A stretch of 64,000 nt of DNA from Paenibacillus hamazuiensis (GCF_023276405.1 NZ_JALRMO010000001.1:3100001-3164000); one strand, 5' to 3'; counted from the first letter of the stretch, positions 19,814 to 29,514 are shown. Notes: a model not told the origin generated them from the letters alone. A program made the numbers and translations.

Positions 19814-19859
19814 AGGGTCTTTCCCCCCTCACGATATTAAACTCCGGTGAGCTTCGACA

Positions 19860-20960
19860 TTATATGATTATATAAGCGGAACCGGGCAGCTGCTCGATCC
19901 TTTTTTTCAAAAGTAAGGATAACAGAACTGAATGCAAATGTCCAAAGTTAAATTGGCTGAGTGCGAGCAGTTCGTCGAAAGTAACCGGCTCAGCCGATAA
20001 AAAAGAGGCGATTGTCCGTTCGTCATCGCTCAGGCATTCTTGGCGGGAATTATCATTAATGTATGTAGTTTCTCCAAACGTCATGCGATGCCGGTACTCT
20101 TCCAATATATCTTCGGCGCAAGTGATTAATTTCGCTCCGTTCTTGATCAGAGCGAGCGTTCCCGCGCTTTTCGGAGACGTGATCGGACCCGGCACGGCGA
20201 ATACGTCCCTGCACGCATCGAGCGCCTGATCGGCCGTGATGAGCGAACCGCTTCGCTCAGCGGCCTCGATGACGGCAACGCCAAGACTCAGTCCGGCGAT
20301 AATCCGGTTGCGCTGCGGAAACAAACCCGGAAGCGACGGGGTTTGCGGCGGATATTCGGATACGAGCAGACCGCTTTCTTCGATCCGGTGAAACAGGCTG
20401 CGATTTTCCGGAGGATAAATGCCGTCGATGCCGCAGCCGAGTACGCCGATCGTGCCGCCGCCTCCTCCGCTCGCGCGCAGCGCTCCGACATGGGCAGACG
20501 TGTCGATGCCGCGGGCCAGGCCGCTGACCACGCAGGCGCCGGAGGCGGACAATGACTCCGCCAGCTGCTCCGCGACCTTTTTCCCATAAACGGTAGGATT
20601 GCGCGTGCCGACCATGCCGATGCAGGGGCGGCTCATCCTCGCGGCATCGCCTTTCAGATAAAGCACCCACGGCGGCTGAGCGATATGCTTCAGCAGCTCC
20701 GGGTAATCGTCATCCCAAGCAGTCATCGCCCGGACGCCAAGCGTACGGTAACGCTGAACTCTCTCCCGCTGCAGCGATGCAAGAAAAGAATTATGCACGG
20801 AGACGATTTTGGCAGGAGCGATCCCGAATGCCGCCCAGTCGTCCGACGGAATGTGCGGAAGTTCCTTCAGATCCTGCATGGAATCGACGATGCGCCGGAT
20901 CGTTTTCCACCCGATGCCGGGGGTCTCGTGTAAAGCGATTAATAAAATACGATCGTCCAT
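19860..20960 (-). CDS. dprA: DNA-processing protein DprA (Smf)
   Basis: 366 residues from ATG 20960; an upstream TTG at 20972 overlaps the GGAG. DprA loads RecA on incoming single-stranded DNA during transformation. The extended Rossmann domain is present (GMVGTRNPTVYGKKVAEQL, SGLARGIDTSAHVGAL, GVLGCGIDGIYPPENRSL, FPQRNRIIAGLS). A C-terminal winged-helix-like DML1 domain (about 305-366) follows. An extra Gly run (SGGGGGT) is inserted between two strands. It sits between sucD and topA. Confidence 0.96.
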   Translation of the reverse strand: MDDRILLIALHETPGIGWKTIRRIVDSMQDLKELPHIPSDDWAAFGIAPAKIVSVHNSFLASLQRERVQRYRTLGVRAMTAWDDDYPELLKHIAQPPWVLYLKGDAARMSRPCIGMVGTRNPTVYGKKVAEQLAESLSASGACVVSGLARGIDTSAHVGALRASGGGGGTIGVLGCGIDGIYPPENRSLFHRIEESGLLVSEYPPQTPSLPGLFPQRNRIIAGLSLGVAVIEAAERSGSLITADQALDACRDVFAVPGPITSPKSAGTLALIKNGAKLITCAEDILEEYRHRMTFGETTYINDNSRQECLSDDERTIASFLSAEPVTFDELLALSQFNFGHLHSVLLSLLLKKRIEQLPGSAYIII

Positions 20961-21020
20961 AGTATATAACAACTCCTTTGCATATCACAAATTTGACAAG
21001 GTCCCCCAGTCCTTCGTACG

Positions 21021-21068
21021 AAAAAAAGCAACCTTCCATATCCCGATAACGGAATGTGAAAGGTTGCT
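21021..21068 (-). terminator. Rho-independent terminator of sucCD
   Basis: Long stem (21027-21045 with 21050-21068, about 19 bp with a few mismatches, arm AGCAACCTT.../...AAGGTTGCT), followed on the minus strand by TTTTTTT. It lies 24 bases beyond the sucD stop. Confidence 0.85.
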
Positions 21069-21091
21069 TACCTTCTTGTCAAAACAACGTA

Positions 21092-22024
21092 TTATTTTTT
21101 AGTGATGCATTTTTCGAGAAGACCTTTTTCCTTGAGCACTTCTACAAGTGTGGAGCCCATTTCGGAAGGCGTCGGTGCAACTTTGATGCCGCAGCGCTCC
21201 ATCGTTGCGACTTTCTCCGCCGCTGTGCCTTTGCCGCCGGAAATGATTGCGCCGGCATGGCCCATCCGTTTTCCCGGAGGCGCGGTTTGACCGCCGATGA
21301 AGCCGACAACCGGCTTTTTCATGTTGGCCGCGATCCATTCGGCGGCTTCCTCTTCCGCCGTGCCGCCGATTTCGCCGATCATGATGACCGCGTACGTATC
21401 CGGGTCTTCGTTAAACAGCTTGAGGATATCGATGAACTCGGAGCCTTTGACCGGGTCGCCGCCGATGCCGACTGCGGACGATTGGCCGATGCCGCGTGTC
21501 GAAAGCTGGTGAACCGCCTCGTAAGTGAGCGTTCCGGAGCGCGAAACGACGCCGACATGACCCGGAGTATGAATATATCCCGGCATGATGCCGATTTTGC
21601 ACTCGCCCGGCGTAATGACGCCCGGACAGTTTGGTCCGATCAGGCGGGTTTTTTTGCCTTCCATGTAACGCTTCACTTTAACCATGTCGAGAACCGGAAT
21701 GCCTTCTGTGATACAGATGACGAGATCGAGCTCGGCATCCACCGCTTCCATGATGGAGTCGGCCGCGCCTGCAGGCGGAACGTAAATGACCGAAACGGTT
21801 GCGCCCGTTTTCTCTACGGCTTCTTTTACCGTATTGTAAACCGGAAGCGTAACGGTAGAACCGTTTTCCAGCGTGAAGTCGACGTCCATGCCGCCTTTGC
21901 CCGGAGTGACGCCGGCCACCATTTGCGTGCCGTATTCGAGGCCGCCTTTGGTATGGAACATCCCGGTTTTACCGGTCATATTTTGGGTGATGACTTTTGT
22001 ATTTTTATTGATCAAAATACTCAT
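21092..22024 (-). CDS. sucD: Succinyl-CoA synthetase subunit alpha
   Basis: 310 residues. With SucB-type partner SucC it interconverts succinyl-CoA and succinate plus nucleoside triphosphate in the TCA cycle. The CoA-binding Rossmann domain is N-terminal ([20 protein letters not shown]). The phosphorylated His is His256 in [10 protein letters not shown], followed by the Gly-rich SGGKGTA. It follows sucC by 36 bases and ends in a strong terminator. Confidence 0.98.
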   Translation of the reverse strand: MSILINKNTKVITQNMTGKTGMFHTKGGLEYGTQMVAGVTPGKGGMDVDFTLENGSTVTLPVYNTVKEAVEKTGATVSVIYVPPAGAADSIMEAVDAELDLVICITEGIPVLDMVKVKRYMEGKKTRLIGPNCPGVITPGECKIGIMPGYIHTPGHVGVVSRSGTLTYEAVHQLSTRGIGQSSAVGIGGDPVKGSEFIDILKLFNEDPDTYAVIMIGEIGGTAEEEAAEWIAANMKKPVVGFIGGQTAPPGKRMGHAGAIISGGKGTAAEKVATMERCGIKVAPTPSEMGSTLVEVLKEKGLLEKCITKK

Positions 22025-22060
22025 TTTTATGGTTCACATCCCTTAATATTATTGAGCGAA

Positions 22061-23230
22061 TTATTTAACTTCCTTCACAAGAGCGACGATTTTTTGCGCG
22101 CCGTCGGCCATCGATTCGGCCGCCACGATGTTGAGGCCGGATTCGTTCAGCTTCTTCTTGCCGAGCTCGACGTTCGTACCTTCCAGGCGCACGACGAGCG
22201 GACGGTCCAGACCAACTTGCTTCGCCGCCTCGATAACGCCGTCGGCGATAACGTCACATTTCATGATGCCGCCGAAAATGTTGACGAAAATGCCTTTTAC
22301 AGCCGGGTCGGACAAAATGATTTTGAACGCTTCGGTTACTTTCTCGGTCGTCGCGCCGCCGCCTACATCGAGGAAGTTCGCCGGTTCGCCGCCGTAATAT
22401 TTGATAATATCCATCGTCGACATAGCGAGACCCGCGCCGTTAACCATACAACCGATGTTGCCGTCGAGCGCGATGTAGCTCAGGTCGAATTTGGATGCCT
22501 GAATTTCCTTCTCATCTTCTTCGTCCAGGTCGCGCAGCTCCAAAATTTCCGGATGGCGGTACAGCGCGTTGGAATCGAAGTTCAATTTGGCGTCAAGCGC
22601 CATCACATTGCCGTCGCCGGTAACGACGAGCGGGTTGATTTCCGCAATCGAGCAGTCTTTCTCGACGAATGCGGTATAAAGAGCGGTCATGAATTTAACC
22701 GCTTTGTTAACGAGCTCGCCCGGGATGTTGATGGCATAGGCCAGCTTGCGAGCTTGGAACGGCTGCAGACCGATCGCAGGGTCGATCACTTCTTTGAAAA
22801 TTTTCTCCGGCGTGTGAGCGGCCACTTCTTCGATTTCCGTACCGCCTTCTTCGGAAGCCATCATCACGACGCGTCCCGTAGCGCGGTCAACGACCACACC
22901 GACATAATATTCTTTCTTGATATCGCAGCCTTGCTCGATGAGCAGGCGCTTCACTTCTTTTCCTTCCGGACCGGTTTGATGCGTCACGAGCACTTTACCG
23001 AGGATTTGCTGGGCGTATGTACGAACCTCGTCCAAATTTTTCGCAACCTTGACGCCGCCTGCTTTACCGCGGCCACCGGCGTGAATTTGCGCTTTGACCA
23101 CGACAACAGGCGTGCCGAGCGACTTTGCGGCTTCTACGGCTTCATCCACCGAGAAAGCGACCTTACCTTCAGGAACGCTGACACCGTACTGTTTCAGCAC
23201 TTCCTTGCCTTGATACTCATGGATATTCAT
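22061..23230 (-). CDS. sucC: Succinyl-CoA synthetase subunit beta (ADP-forming type)
   Basis: 389 residues. ATP-grasp domain at the N-terminus ([35 protein letters not shown]) and C-terminal ligase-CoA domain ([35 protein letters not shown]). It binds the nucleotide and accepts phosphate from SucD. The ATG at 23230 follows GGAGGATTTTG. It is the first gene of sucCD. Confidence 0.98.
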   Translation of the reverse strand: MNIHEYQGKEVLKQYGVSVPEGKVAFSVDEAVEAAKSLGTPVVVVKAQIHAGGRGKAGGVKVAKNLDEVRTYAQQILGKVLVTHQTGPEGKEVKRLLIEQGCDIKKEYYVGVVVDRATGRVVMMASEEGGTEIEEVAAHTPEKIFKEVIDPAIGLQPFQARKLAYAINIPGELVNKAVKFMTALYTAFVEKDCSIAEINPLVVTGDGNVMALDAKLNFDSNALYRHPEILELRDLDEEDEKEIQASKFDLSYIALDGNIGCMVNGAGLAMSTMDIIKYYGGEPANFLDVGGGATTEKVTEAFKIILSDPAVKGIFVNIFGGIMKCDVIADGVIEAAKQVGLDRPLVVRLEGTNVELGKKKLNESGLNIVAAESMADGAQKIVALVKEVK

Positions 23231-23551
23231 TTAGCAAAATCCTCCTATCAGTAATAGCATCTATAGTGCTACGAAGGCGCGCAAAAAACAGCGACTTCGT
23301 CGCAAACGACATCTTATTTCGCTGTGTCGGCGGCATATTCTATTCGAACATGTAAGTAACCATTACACAACATTCAATATTGTACCACTTTTTTCGGGCG
23401 GTTTCCTCATTTTTTGTAGCGAACTACAATTTTTTTTGTTGAAATCGGTTGCAAGGAGGTAAAATTACCCGTTTTTTCTCTTTTTCCAGGTAATAAAAAA
23501 CAAAAAAGGAACGCATCTCTTCCACAATAGAAAAAATGCGTTCTTCGGGTG
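23231..23551. promoter_or_regulatory. AT-rich intergenic region upstream of sucC
   Basis: Non-coding, about 320 bases. It holds an extended -10-like element on the minus strand (TGGTACAAT near 23380), an inverted repeat TGTAA-N7-TTACA near 23350-23366, and a short perfect stem TTGTAG-CGAA-CTACAA (23414-23429) followed on the plus strand by a run of T. The sucC promoter is presumably here, but I cannot find a good -35. The terminator of the zinc-ribbon gene fills the right end. Confidence 0.35.
23494..23543 (-). terminator. Terminator of the zinc-ribbon gene
   Basis: Stem GAACGCAT/ATGCGTTC (23509-23543, long A/T loop), followed on the minus strand by TTTTTTGTTTTTT. It lies just after the stop at 23552. 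Confidence 0.75.
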
Positions 23552-23812
23552 TTACATATAAGTCGGATTCGTCTGCGTCATCGCTCGCGGCTCCCGTTCC
23601 GCCTGCTTGATAAAGCGAAGCTCGTTGCCGACAAAGCTGCAAACCAGGCATTGGATTTCCGGCTCGGCTTGCTCGATCGGAGCAGGTTCGCTCATTTCCT
23701 GAACTTCTCCGGTAATCGCATCCTTCAAAAAACGCTGCGAGTAGTTCGAAATGACGCTGAACTTGACGCGATTGGAACGGCAGTTCGGGCAAAAATAAGG
23801 TTTCTGCTGCAT
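23552..23812 (-). CDS. Small zinc-ribbon protein, function unknown
   Basis: 86 residues from ATG 23812, with GAGGTGATC upstream. Two CxxC pairs, CPNCRSNRVKF near the N-terminus and CLVCSF near residue 56, could bind one zinc ion. The remainder is polar, with an acidic EPAPIEQAEPE stretch. I do not recognise a named family. It is a single gene with its own terminator, between sucC and the divergent comM. A role in nucleic-acid binding is only a guess from the ribbon. Confidence 0.7.
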   Translation of the reverse strand: MQQKPYFCPNCRSNRVKFSVISNYSQRFLKDAITGEVQEMSEPAPIEQAEPEIQCLVCSFVGNELRFIKQAEREPRAMTQTNPTYM

Positions 23813-23998
23813 GATGATCACCTCATTATGTAGCTTTGCCCAATTTTGCATTTTTCAACCGTTTGTACTAAAATGGGACTAACCGTTTCATCGGACCATC
23901 GGCCAATAAGGAAGCACCTTTTGCCAAGGATGGGCAAGCGCGTGATTGTGCAGCTGCGCGTTTCGCCGGAATCTTTAGGATAAGAGGTGCTTTTTGTC

Positions 23999-25552
23999 AT
24001 GTATGGAAAAGTGCTCAGCGCATGCTTGCACGGAATCGAAGGAAAAATCATCGAAGTCGAGTCCGACCTCAGCAACGGCTTGCCTCAGGTGTTTATCGTC
24101 GGTTTACCGGATTCGGCCGTCCGGGAATCGATAGATCGGGTGAGAGCTGCGATCAAAAATTGCGGCTTCACCTTCCCTCTGCAAAGAATTACGATCAACC
24201 TCGCTCCTGCCGATCTGCGCAAGGAAGGCTCCGCCTTCGACCTTGCGATCGCCCTCGGCATCTTGCTGACGAGCGGGCAAATTCGCGGTGCGGAGCTGGA
24301 AAAAACCCTCATACTCGGCGAGCTCGCTTTGGACGGAACCATCCGTCCGGTCCCCGGCGTCCTGTCCATGGTCGCCACCGCAAAAAAACTCGGAATGACC
24401 CGGATCGTGCTGCCCCGGCAAAATGTGCAGGAAGCCCTGCTCATTCGCGACATCGCAGTTTGTCCGCTGTCGAACCTGAGCGAGCTGAAGGAAATGAACG
24501 ATACGATCGCGTTTAATGATATTAACGATTCGCTTCCCTTGTCTGCAAGCAGTCCCTCAGAGTCGGCAGGAGCCGGTCAGGACGATTTTGCCGACGTCTG
24601 CGGCCAGCTGCAGGCGAAGCGCGCCTTAACCATATGCGCGGCCGGCCTGCACAACGTGCTTTTTATCGGCCCTCCCGGCACGGGTAAAACGATGCTTATC
24701 CGGCGGCTGCCGACGATTTTGCCGGAGATGAGCGAAGCGGAGGCGCTCGAGGTGACGAAAATATACAGCGCTTCGGGCAAGCTGGCGGACCGCGGGCATT
24801 TAATCCGGTCGCGGCCCTTCCGGGCGCCGCATCATACGGTTTCTCCGGCGGGACTGATCGGAGGCGGATCGATCCCCAAGCCGGGGGAAGTGAGCCTCGC
24901 TCACCGTGGAGTGCTGTTTCTGGATGAGCTGCCGGAATTCCAGCGCAACGTGCTGGAGGTGCTGCGCCAGCCGCTCGAGGACCGGCGGGTGACGATCGGA
25001 CGGGCGCGGGCCGTGTATACGTTTCCGAGCCACTTTATACTGGCCGGATCGATGAACCCGTGTCCGTGCGGTTATCTGGGAACGGACGGAGCTTCGCAAG
25101 CATGCCGCTGCAGCCCGCTCAAAATCGATCAATACCGCTCGCGCATTTCCGGCCCGCTGCTCGATAGGATCGATCTGCATGTGGAGGTGCCGCGAGTCGA
25201 TTTCGCCGCATTCACATCACAGGATAAACCGCTTTCCTCCGCCCAAATGAAGCAAGCCGTGGAGCGGGCAAGACAGGCCCAGCTCGAAAGATACGGCGGG
25301 CTGACGGTTCAGTTCAACGGCGAGCTGTCCGGCAAGCCGCTGAGGCAGTTTTGCCGATTGAAGCCATCCGCGCTCTCGCTGCTCAGCGCGTCCTTCGATG
25401 CGCTCGGCCTCAGTGTGCGGGCCCACGACCGCGTGCTGAAAATCGCCAGAACGATCGCCGATCTGGACGGATCGCCGGATATTTTGGAGCAGCACGTCGC
25501 CGAGGCGCTTCAATACCGGACGCTCGACAAAAAGCCAATGCAGCCTTCGTAA
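23999..25552 (+). CDS. comM: YifB/ComM family AAA+ ATPase (Mg-chelatase-like)
   Basis: About 517 residues from ATG 23999, with AAGAGGTG nine bases upstream. It has an N-terminal Lon-like ChlI domain (GLPQVFIVGLPDSAVRESID; INLAPADLRKEGSAFDLAIA). A central AAA+ module carries Walker A GPPGTGKT and Walker B GVLFLDELPEF. A C-terminal Mg-chelatase helical domain follows, with SMNPCPCGYLG. Proteobacterial ComM is a hexameric helicase that extends integration of transforming DNA; the role in Firmicutes is less studied. It is the first plus-strand gene in the window. Confidence 0.93.
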   Translation: MYGKVLSACLHGIEGKIIEVESDLSNGLPQVFIVGLPDSAVRESIDRVRAAIKNCGFTFPLQRITINLAPADLRKEGSAFDLAIALGILLTSGQIRGAELEKTLILGELALDGTIRPVPGVLSMVATAKKLGMTRIVLPRQNVQEALLIRDIAVCPLSNLSELKEMNDTIAFNDINDSLPLSASSPSESAGAGQDDFADVCGQLQAKRALTICAAGLHNVLFIGPPGTGKTMLIRRLPTILPEMSEAEALEVTKIYSASGKLADRGHLIRSRPFRAPHHTVSPAGLIGGGSIPKPGEVSLAHRGVLFLDELPEFQRNVLEVLRQPLEDRRVTIGRARAVYTFPSHFILAGSMNPCPCGYLGTDGASQACRCSPLKIDQYRSRISGPLLDRIDLHVEVPRVDFAAFTSQDKPLSSAQMKQAVERARQAQLERYGGLTVQFNGELSGKPLRQFCRLKPSALSLLSASFDALGLSVRAHDRVLKIARTIADLDGSPDILEQHVAEALQYRTLDKKPMQPS

Positions 25553-25569
25553 AAGGCGGCATTGGCTTT
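25531..25569. terminator. Bidirectional terminator between comM and yraN
   Basis: Perfect 11-bp stem AAAGCCAATGC/GCATTGGCTTT (25531-25541 with 25559-25569) that includes the comM stop codon. T-runs flank it on both strands, so it can stop comM (plus) and yraN (minus), which converge here. Confidence 0.85.
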
Positions 25570-25955
25570 TAAAATGCATTAACGATATGCTGCAGTTCGG
25601 GGTCCGTACCATCCGGTTCCATATGAACCGTCACAACGTCGAAGCGAATTTGACGGTCCGCAAGCCTGCGCTGCTGCAAAAACACCTGCGCCGTTTCCCG
25701 CACCTTGCGCTGTTTGCGGAAATCGACGGATTCCTGCGCGAAGCCGAACGTCCCGGTTTTGCGCCGCGTCCGGACCTCGATAAACACGATGACGGCTTCA
25801 TGCTCCGCGATTAAATCCAGCTCTCCGGTCCGGCAGCGCCAGTTTTGCGCAAGAATCTTATAATTTTGCTGCAAAATATGTTCAAGAGCCAGCTTCTCCC
25901 CCTCAGCCCCGAGAAGCTTTCGGCGGTCTGACTTGCTATTATCTAATCTTGGCAT
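25569..25955 (-). CDS. UPF0102 (YraN) family nuclease-like protein
   Basis: 128 residues with the restriction-endonuclease-like fold signature of YraN: GAEGEKLALEHILQQNYKIL, NWRCRTGELDLIAEH, and VIVFIEVRTRR (core Glu, Asp, Glu and Lys/Arg positions). Its biological role is unsettled; a Holliday-junction-resolvase-like activity has been suggested for the fold. The start overlaps the end of the FlhB-like gene. Confidence 0.92.
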   Translation of the reverse strand: MPRLDNSKSDRRKLLGAEGEKLALEHILQQNYKILAQNWRCRTGELDLIAEHEAVIVFIEVRTRRKTGTFGFAQESVDFRKQRKVRETAQVFLQQRRLADRQIRFDVVTVHMEPDGTDPELQHIVNAF

Positions 25956-26244
25956 CGGTGCTTCTGATCTCCTTCACCCGCTGGTCCGACCGGTAAATAA
26001 AGCTGAGCACCTCGGCCACGAGCTGGTACAGCTCCGGCGGGATTTCCTGCTCGAGCTCCAGCTTGGACAGCACCTCGACAAGGGACGGGTCTTCCTGAAT
26101 CGGAACGCCGTGCTCCTTCGCTTTGTTCATGATCGATTCGGCGACGACGCCCCGGCCTTTTGCCACCAATACAGGCGCCGCCGATCGGCCCGGCGCATAT
26201 TTTAACGCAACGGCCTTTTTGATGCCCGATTTATTATCGCTCAT
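25939..26244 (-). CDS. FlhB C-terminal-domain-like protein (YlqH type)
   Basis: 101 residues from ATG 26244. It matches only the cytoplasmic C-terminal domain of FlhB/EscU: AVALKYAPGRSAAPVLVAKG, IMNKAKEHGVPIQEDPSLVE, IPPELYQLVAEVLSFIYRSD. The NPTH autocleavage site is absent, as this module starts after it. The ATG overlaps the stop of the FliK-like gene (ATGA). B. subtilis ylqG-ylqH has the same pairing. It may act as a spare export-switch domain; unproven. Confidence 0.88.
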   Translation of the reverse strand: MSDNKSGIKKAVALKYAPGRSAAPVLVAKGRGVVAESIMNKAKEHGVPIQEDPSLVEVLSKLELEQEIPPELYQLVAEVLSFIYRSDQRVKEIRSTDAKIR

Positions 26245-28706
26245 ACGCGGATATCCACACCTTTGTACGATTTCGGGCTGTACAGCGATCTTAGGGCCGC
26301 GCTTGCTCCCGGGTCGGCGGAAGCTCCGGCGGATTTTCCGCCTTGAAGGTCGGAAAGCTTTTCCGGATAAGCGCTGCATTTGAGCGAAATGAACTGGTAG
26401 CCGATACTCTGCATCCCAGAAGCGATCTCCTCCCGGTTTGCCTCAAGCAACCCGGCGACAATCGGATAGTTATTGTGCACATGGAGGCTGACGATGCGGT
26501 CGACCACCTGCACGTCAACCAGCGTGTCGCCCATCTCTTTCATTCGCAGGTCGAACAGCAAGCGGCAGTTATTTGCATCGAGCTCACCGCGCGGTCCTTT
26601 CCGCGATTGGATATGGATCGCTGCGGTTTGCTCGCCGTTTTGCGACATAAGCGGCACGAACATCGTCACATGCGAAAACATGGCCGTGCGGTCGTTCGAC
26701 ATCATCAGCTGCTGGCCGGTAATTTGCTGCACGGCCTGCTGCGCGGTTTCCTTCACGGCCGCAGGAACATCGTCAGCGGCCGCGAGCTGCATCAGCAGCC
26801 CCTTCAGCGTTTCCCCGGCTTTCGCCGGATCCGGCAAGTCGCCGGCCGACAAATCTCCCACGGACAACGAAACGTTATTCGGCAAATCGGTCATACGTCC
26901 CAAAACGTCGGCGGTGCCTTTATCCGGCATCAAATGAACCCGATGTTCATGATCGACTCCTAGTGCCTTCAGCATGCGAACGATCCAATGACCGTTGTTT
27001 TCGGAAGGCGCTGGCTGAACCGGGCGATCGGCGGAAGACGCAGGAGCGGACGCCCCGCGTCCAGCCTCCCCAGTGCCCGAAGGGTGCGCGGAGGCTCCGG
27101 ATTTGCCCGCCAAATCCGCACCCGGAGAAGAGGATTCATTCGTCGCCGCCGGTGCGTTACCGCTAACTCCGGTGTCCGCTTTTTGCGGCATGCCGAATCC
27201 GTTGGCCTCCGAAGCGTTCATTGGCGCTGTGGTGCCTCTGAGCGGAGGCGTCTGGCCCGACGGCTTCCCCGCTTGCAGAGCGGCGCCTGAGGGCTGCGCA
27301 GGCGTCAGCGGTGATGCCGGAGCTTCCGCTGTCGGAGAGTCCGCCGCAGGCGGTGCGCCGGCCTGCGGCGCCGCCCCAGCGGCGGCGGCAGCTTCCTGCC
27401 CGGCGGCCAATTGCCCGCCCGCCGGAGACGCTTGCGCTGCGGAAGCCGGTGGCCCGGGCGGAACGCTCCCCGGCGCGGCGTTTCGCGCTGCCGGTGCGGC
27501 TGTTCCCGCTTCGGCCGCCCCCGGCGCGGCAGCCTGGCTTGTGCCGCCGGCAGACGCCGGCACCGCTGACGCCTGCGCGCCGCCCGGCACGGGCCCGGCT
27601 GCACCCGCCGAGGGAGCGGCGCTTGAACCGGCCGCAGCGTTTCGCGCTGCCGGTGCGGCCGTTCCCGCTCCGGCCGCCTCCTGCGCGGCAGCCTCGCCTG
27701 CGCTGCCGGCAGACGCCGGCACGGCTGACGCCTGCGTGCCGGCCGGCGCGGGCCCGGCTGCGCCCGCCGGTGTGGCGGCGCCTCGCGACGCCACTACAGC
27801 CGGCGTCGCCGCGCCCGGCACCGCGCCCGCTTCCGGCGCTGCGCCTCCCGGCGAGGGCTGGCCCACGCCAGCCTGCGGCCCGCTCGGCACGCCGGTGCCG
27901 CCCTGCGCCGGCACCGTACCGCCGCTCGGCACCACGCCTCCGCCCCGCCCGGCTTCGGCGGAGGAGGAGGCGGCGGCCGTCTGCACCGGCCCTGCCGGCT
28001 GCGGCTCCCCGCCCGTTGCGGTAAGCTGCGCCGACGCCGATCGCACCGCGTTCAGCTGCTGAAGCAGCTTTTGCAGCACATCCTTCGTTTCCCCGGACAT
28101 ACCCGGCGCTTCCGTCTGCCCGAGCAGGTCGCTCACCTGCGCGGCAAGCTGATCCAGCGTCGAATGCATCGGCTCGCCGAATAACGTCTGACGTACTGCC
28201 TGAATCGTTTCTTTCGTCAGCGGGAGCCCTTTTTGAAAAGCGATGACCGCAGCCTGGTTCCATTCGTCCGCACGGATCTGATCCGGAATTTGCGCCTGCG
28301 CCTGCATAAACAGCTGGACATTTTCCTTCGTCAGCGGCACTCCCGACTGGTTCAGCAGCTGTACAAGCTGCCTTGCCGCCGGTTGATCCTTGAGGCCCAG
28401 CTCCTTAAGCACCGACCCGAGCGAATCTTCGGAAATTTGCACATCCGAGGACTGCAGCGGCTTCAGCATCACCTGGCCGTTTCCCGACTCCGGCTGCACC
28501 TGCAGCATCGTCACGTCGCCTTGCTTCAGCGGGGTTTCCAGCCGGGCGCGCACCTGTACTCCGCCAATGTTGACAATCGCTTCCTGCTCGGGCAAAGACT
28601 GCAGCACGACGCCTTTGACGACCTGACCGACCTTCAGCTCCAGCGTTTTCGGCTCCGATGCCTGCACATCGCCGAGCACGCCGCGAATAATGCCGCCAAT
28701 GTTCAT
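26241..28706 (-). CDS. FliK-like / YlqG-like protein with Ala-Pro-Gly linker
   Basis: About 821 residues from ATG 28706 (GAGGGGG upstream). The N-terminal 210 residues are a compact domain (VQVRARLETPLKQGDVTMLQ). A linker of roughly 320 residues rich in Ala, Pro and Gly follows, encoded by DNA of very high GC (about 27070-28020). The C-terminal ~230 residues are a FliK-C-like domain (HIQSRKGPRGELDANNCRLL, DTLVDVQVVDRIVSLHVHNN). It resembles B. subtilis YlqG, a FliK relative outside fla/che, and is coupled to an FlhB-C-like partner. Function is inferred. Confidence 0.82.
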   Translation of the reverse strand: MNIGGIIRGVLGDVQASEPKTLELKVGQVVKGVVLQSLPEQEAIVNIGGVQVRARLETPLKQGDVTMLQVQPESGNGQVMLKPLQSSDVQISEDSLGSVLKELGLKDQPAARQLVQLLNQSGVPLTKENVQLFMQAQAQIPDQIRADEWNQAAVIAFQKGLPLTKETIQAVRQTLFGEPMHSTLDQLAAQVSDLLGQTEAPGMSGETKDVLQKLLQQLNAVRSASAQLTATGGEPQPAGPVQTAAASSSAEAGRGGGVVPSGGTVPAQGGTGVPSGPQAGVGQPSPGGAAPEAGAVPGAATPAVVASRGAATPAGAAGPAPAGTQASAVPASAGSAGEAAAQEAAGAGTAAPAARNAAAGSSAAPSAGAAGPVPGGAQASAVPASAGGTSQAAAPGAAEAGTAAPAARNAAPGSVPPGPPASAAQASPAGGQLAAGQEAAAAAGAAPQAGAPPAADSPTAEAPASPLTPAQPSGAALQAGKPSGQTPPLRGTTAPMNASEANGFGMPQKADTGVSGNAPAATNESSSPGADLAGKSGASAHPSGTGEAGRGASAPASSADRPVQPAPSENNGHWIVRMLKALGVDHEHRVHLMPDKGTADVLGRMTDLPNNVSLSVGDLSAGDLPDPAKAGETLKGLLMQLAAADDVPAAVKETAQQAVQQITGQQLMMSNDRTAMFSHVTMFVPLMSQNGEQTAAIHIQSRKGPRGELDANNCRLLFDLRMKEMGDTLVDVQVVDRIVSLHVHNNYPIVAGLLEANREEIASGMQSIGYQFISLKCSAYPEKLSDLQGGKSAGASADPGASAALRSLYSPKSYKGVDIRV

Positions 28707-28793
28707 AAATGTTCCCCCTCTGCCGAAGGCGCAGATCAAACCATCGACCCTTTTTCGTTATGTATGTTATATCGGCTTTGTGCCGGCGAATAT

Positions 28794-29408
28794 TTACAGC
28801 TCAAACAGCTCCTGCTGCTCGTATAAAATTTTGCTTAAAAACGTCTTGCGGTGCATCGGCGAAGGACCGTGCTCTACGATGCGCTCCCGGTGCAGCTTTG
28901 TGGCGTATCCCTTATGCATCGCAATTCCGTATTCGGGGTACTGCAAGTCCCATTCCAGGCAAAGCCGGTCGCGCGTCACCTTCGCGATGATCGACGCGGC
29001 GGCGATCGATTGGCTGAGCGCATCGCCGTGAATGACGGCAAGCTGCCGGATCGGCACATCCACCTTTTCCGCATCGACAAGCAAATAATCCGGTTCCACG
29101 GCCAGCCGCTCCACCGCCATCTTCATCGCCAGGCGCGCCGCCTGCTTGATATTGATCTTCTCGATGGTCGGCACGTCGACGATGCCGACGCCTACCGCCA
29201 GCGCCTTCTCCATAATGACATCGTACAGCTCTTCGCGCTGTTTTTTGCTTAATTTTTTCGAATCGTCCACGCCTTCAAGTTCAAGCCCTTGCGGCAAAAT
29301 GACCGCGGCCGCCACCACATCGCCAAACAGACATCCGCGTCCTACCTCGTCCACACCGGCGATATGGGTGCGTCCCTTCTCCCACAGCTCACGTTCATAT
29401 TCCAGCAT
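28794..29408 (-). CDS. rnhB: Ribonuclease HII
   Basis: 204 residues. It removes RNA from RNA/DNA hybrids, including single misincorporated ribonucleotides. Catalytic motifs are AGVDEVGRGCLFGDVVAAAV (Asp and Glu of DEVGRG), the second Asp in LLVDAEKV, and the last in a conserved helix (LCLEWDLQYPEYGIAMHKGY). The ATG at 29408 follows GAGGAGAAA. It lies between rbgA and the FliK-like gene, as in Bacillus. Confidence 0.96.
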   Translation of the reverse strand: MLEYERELWEKGRTHIAGVDEVGRGCLFGDVVAAAVILPQGLELEGVDDSKKLSKKQREELYDVIMEKALAVGVGIVDVPTIEKINIKQAARLAMKMAVERLAVEPDYLLVDAEKVDVPIRQLAVIHGDALSQSIAAASIIAKVTRDRLCLEWDLQYPEYGIAMHKGYATKLHRERIVEHGPSPMHRKTFLSKILYEQQELFEL

Positions 29409-29514
29409 GTGTCCGTTTCTCCTCTAATTCCCATGTATGTATACTCCCTGCATAATGCAGCGTATTCCCATTATAACGCGGCCCGTCCGAATTGTCGCCC
29501 CCACCCAGGAGCAA

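Noticed and set aside
21056-23254. A 732-codon plus-strand frame over sucD and sucC
   Set aside because: It spans two well-defined genes and their gap in antisense. The translation is His/Phe/Arg-rich with no domain.
23350-23366. TGTAA-N7-TTACA palindrome before sucC as a CcpA or CodY site
   Set aside because: It does not match the cre or CodY consensus; noted only as an unassigned inverted repeat.
27073-28263. Long Ala/Gly/Arg-rich frames (329, 237 and 366 codons) inside the FliK-like gene
   Set aside because: All lie over the Ala-Pro-Gly linker; repetitive GC-rich DNA opens every frame. None has a ribosome-binding site or a recognisable domain.
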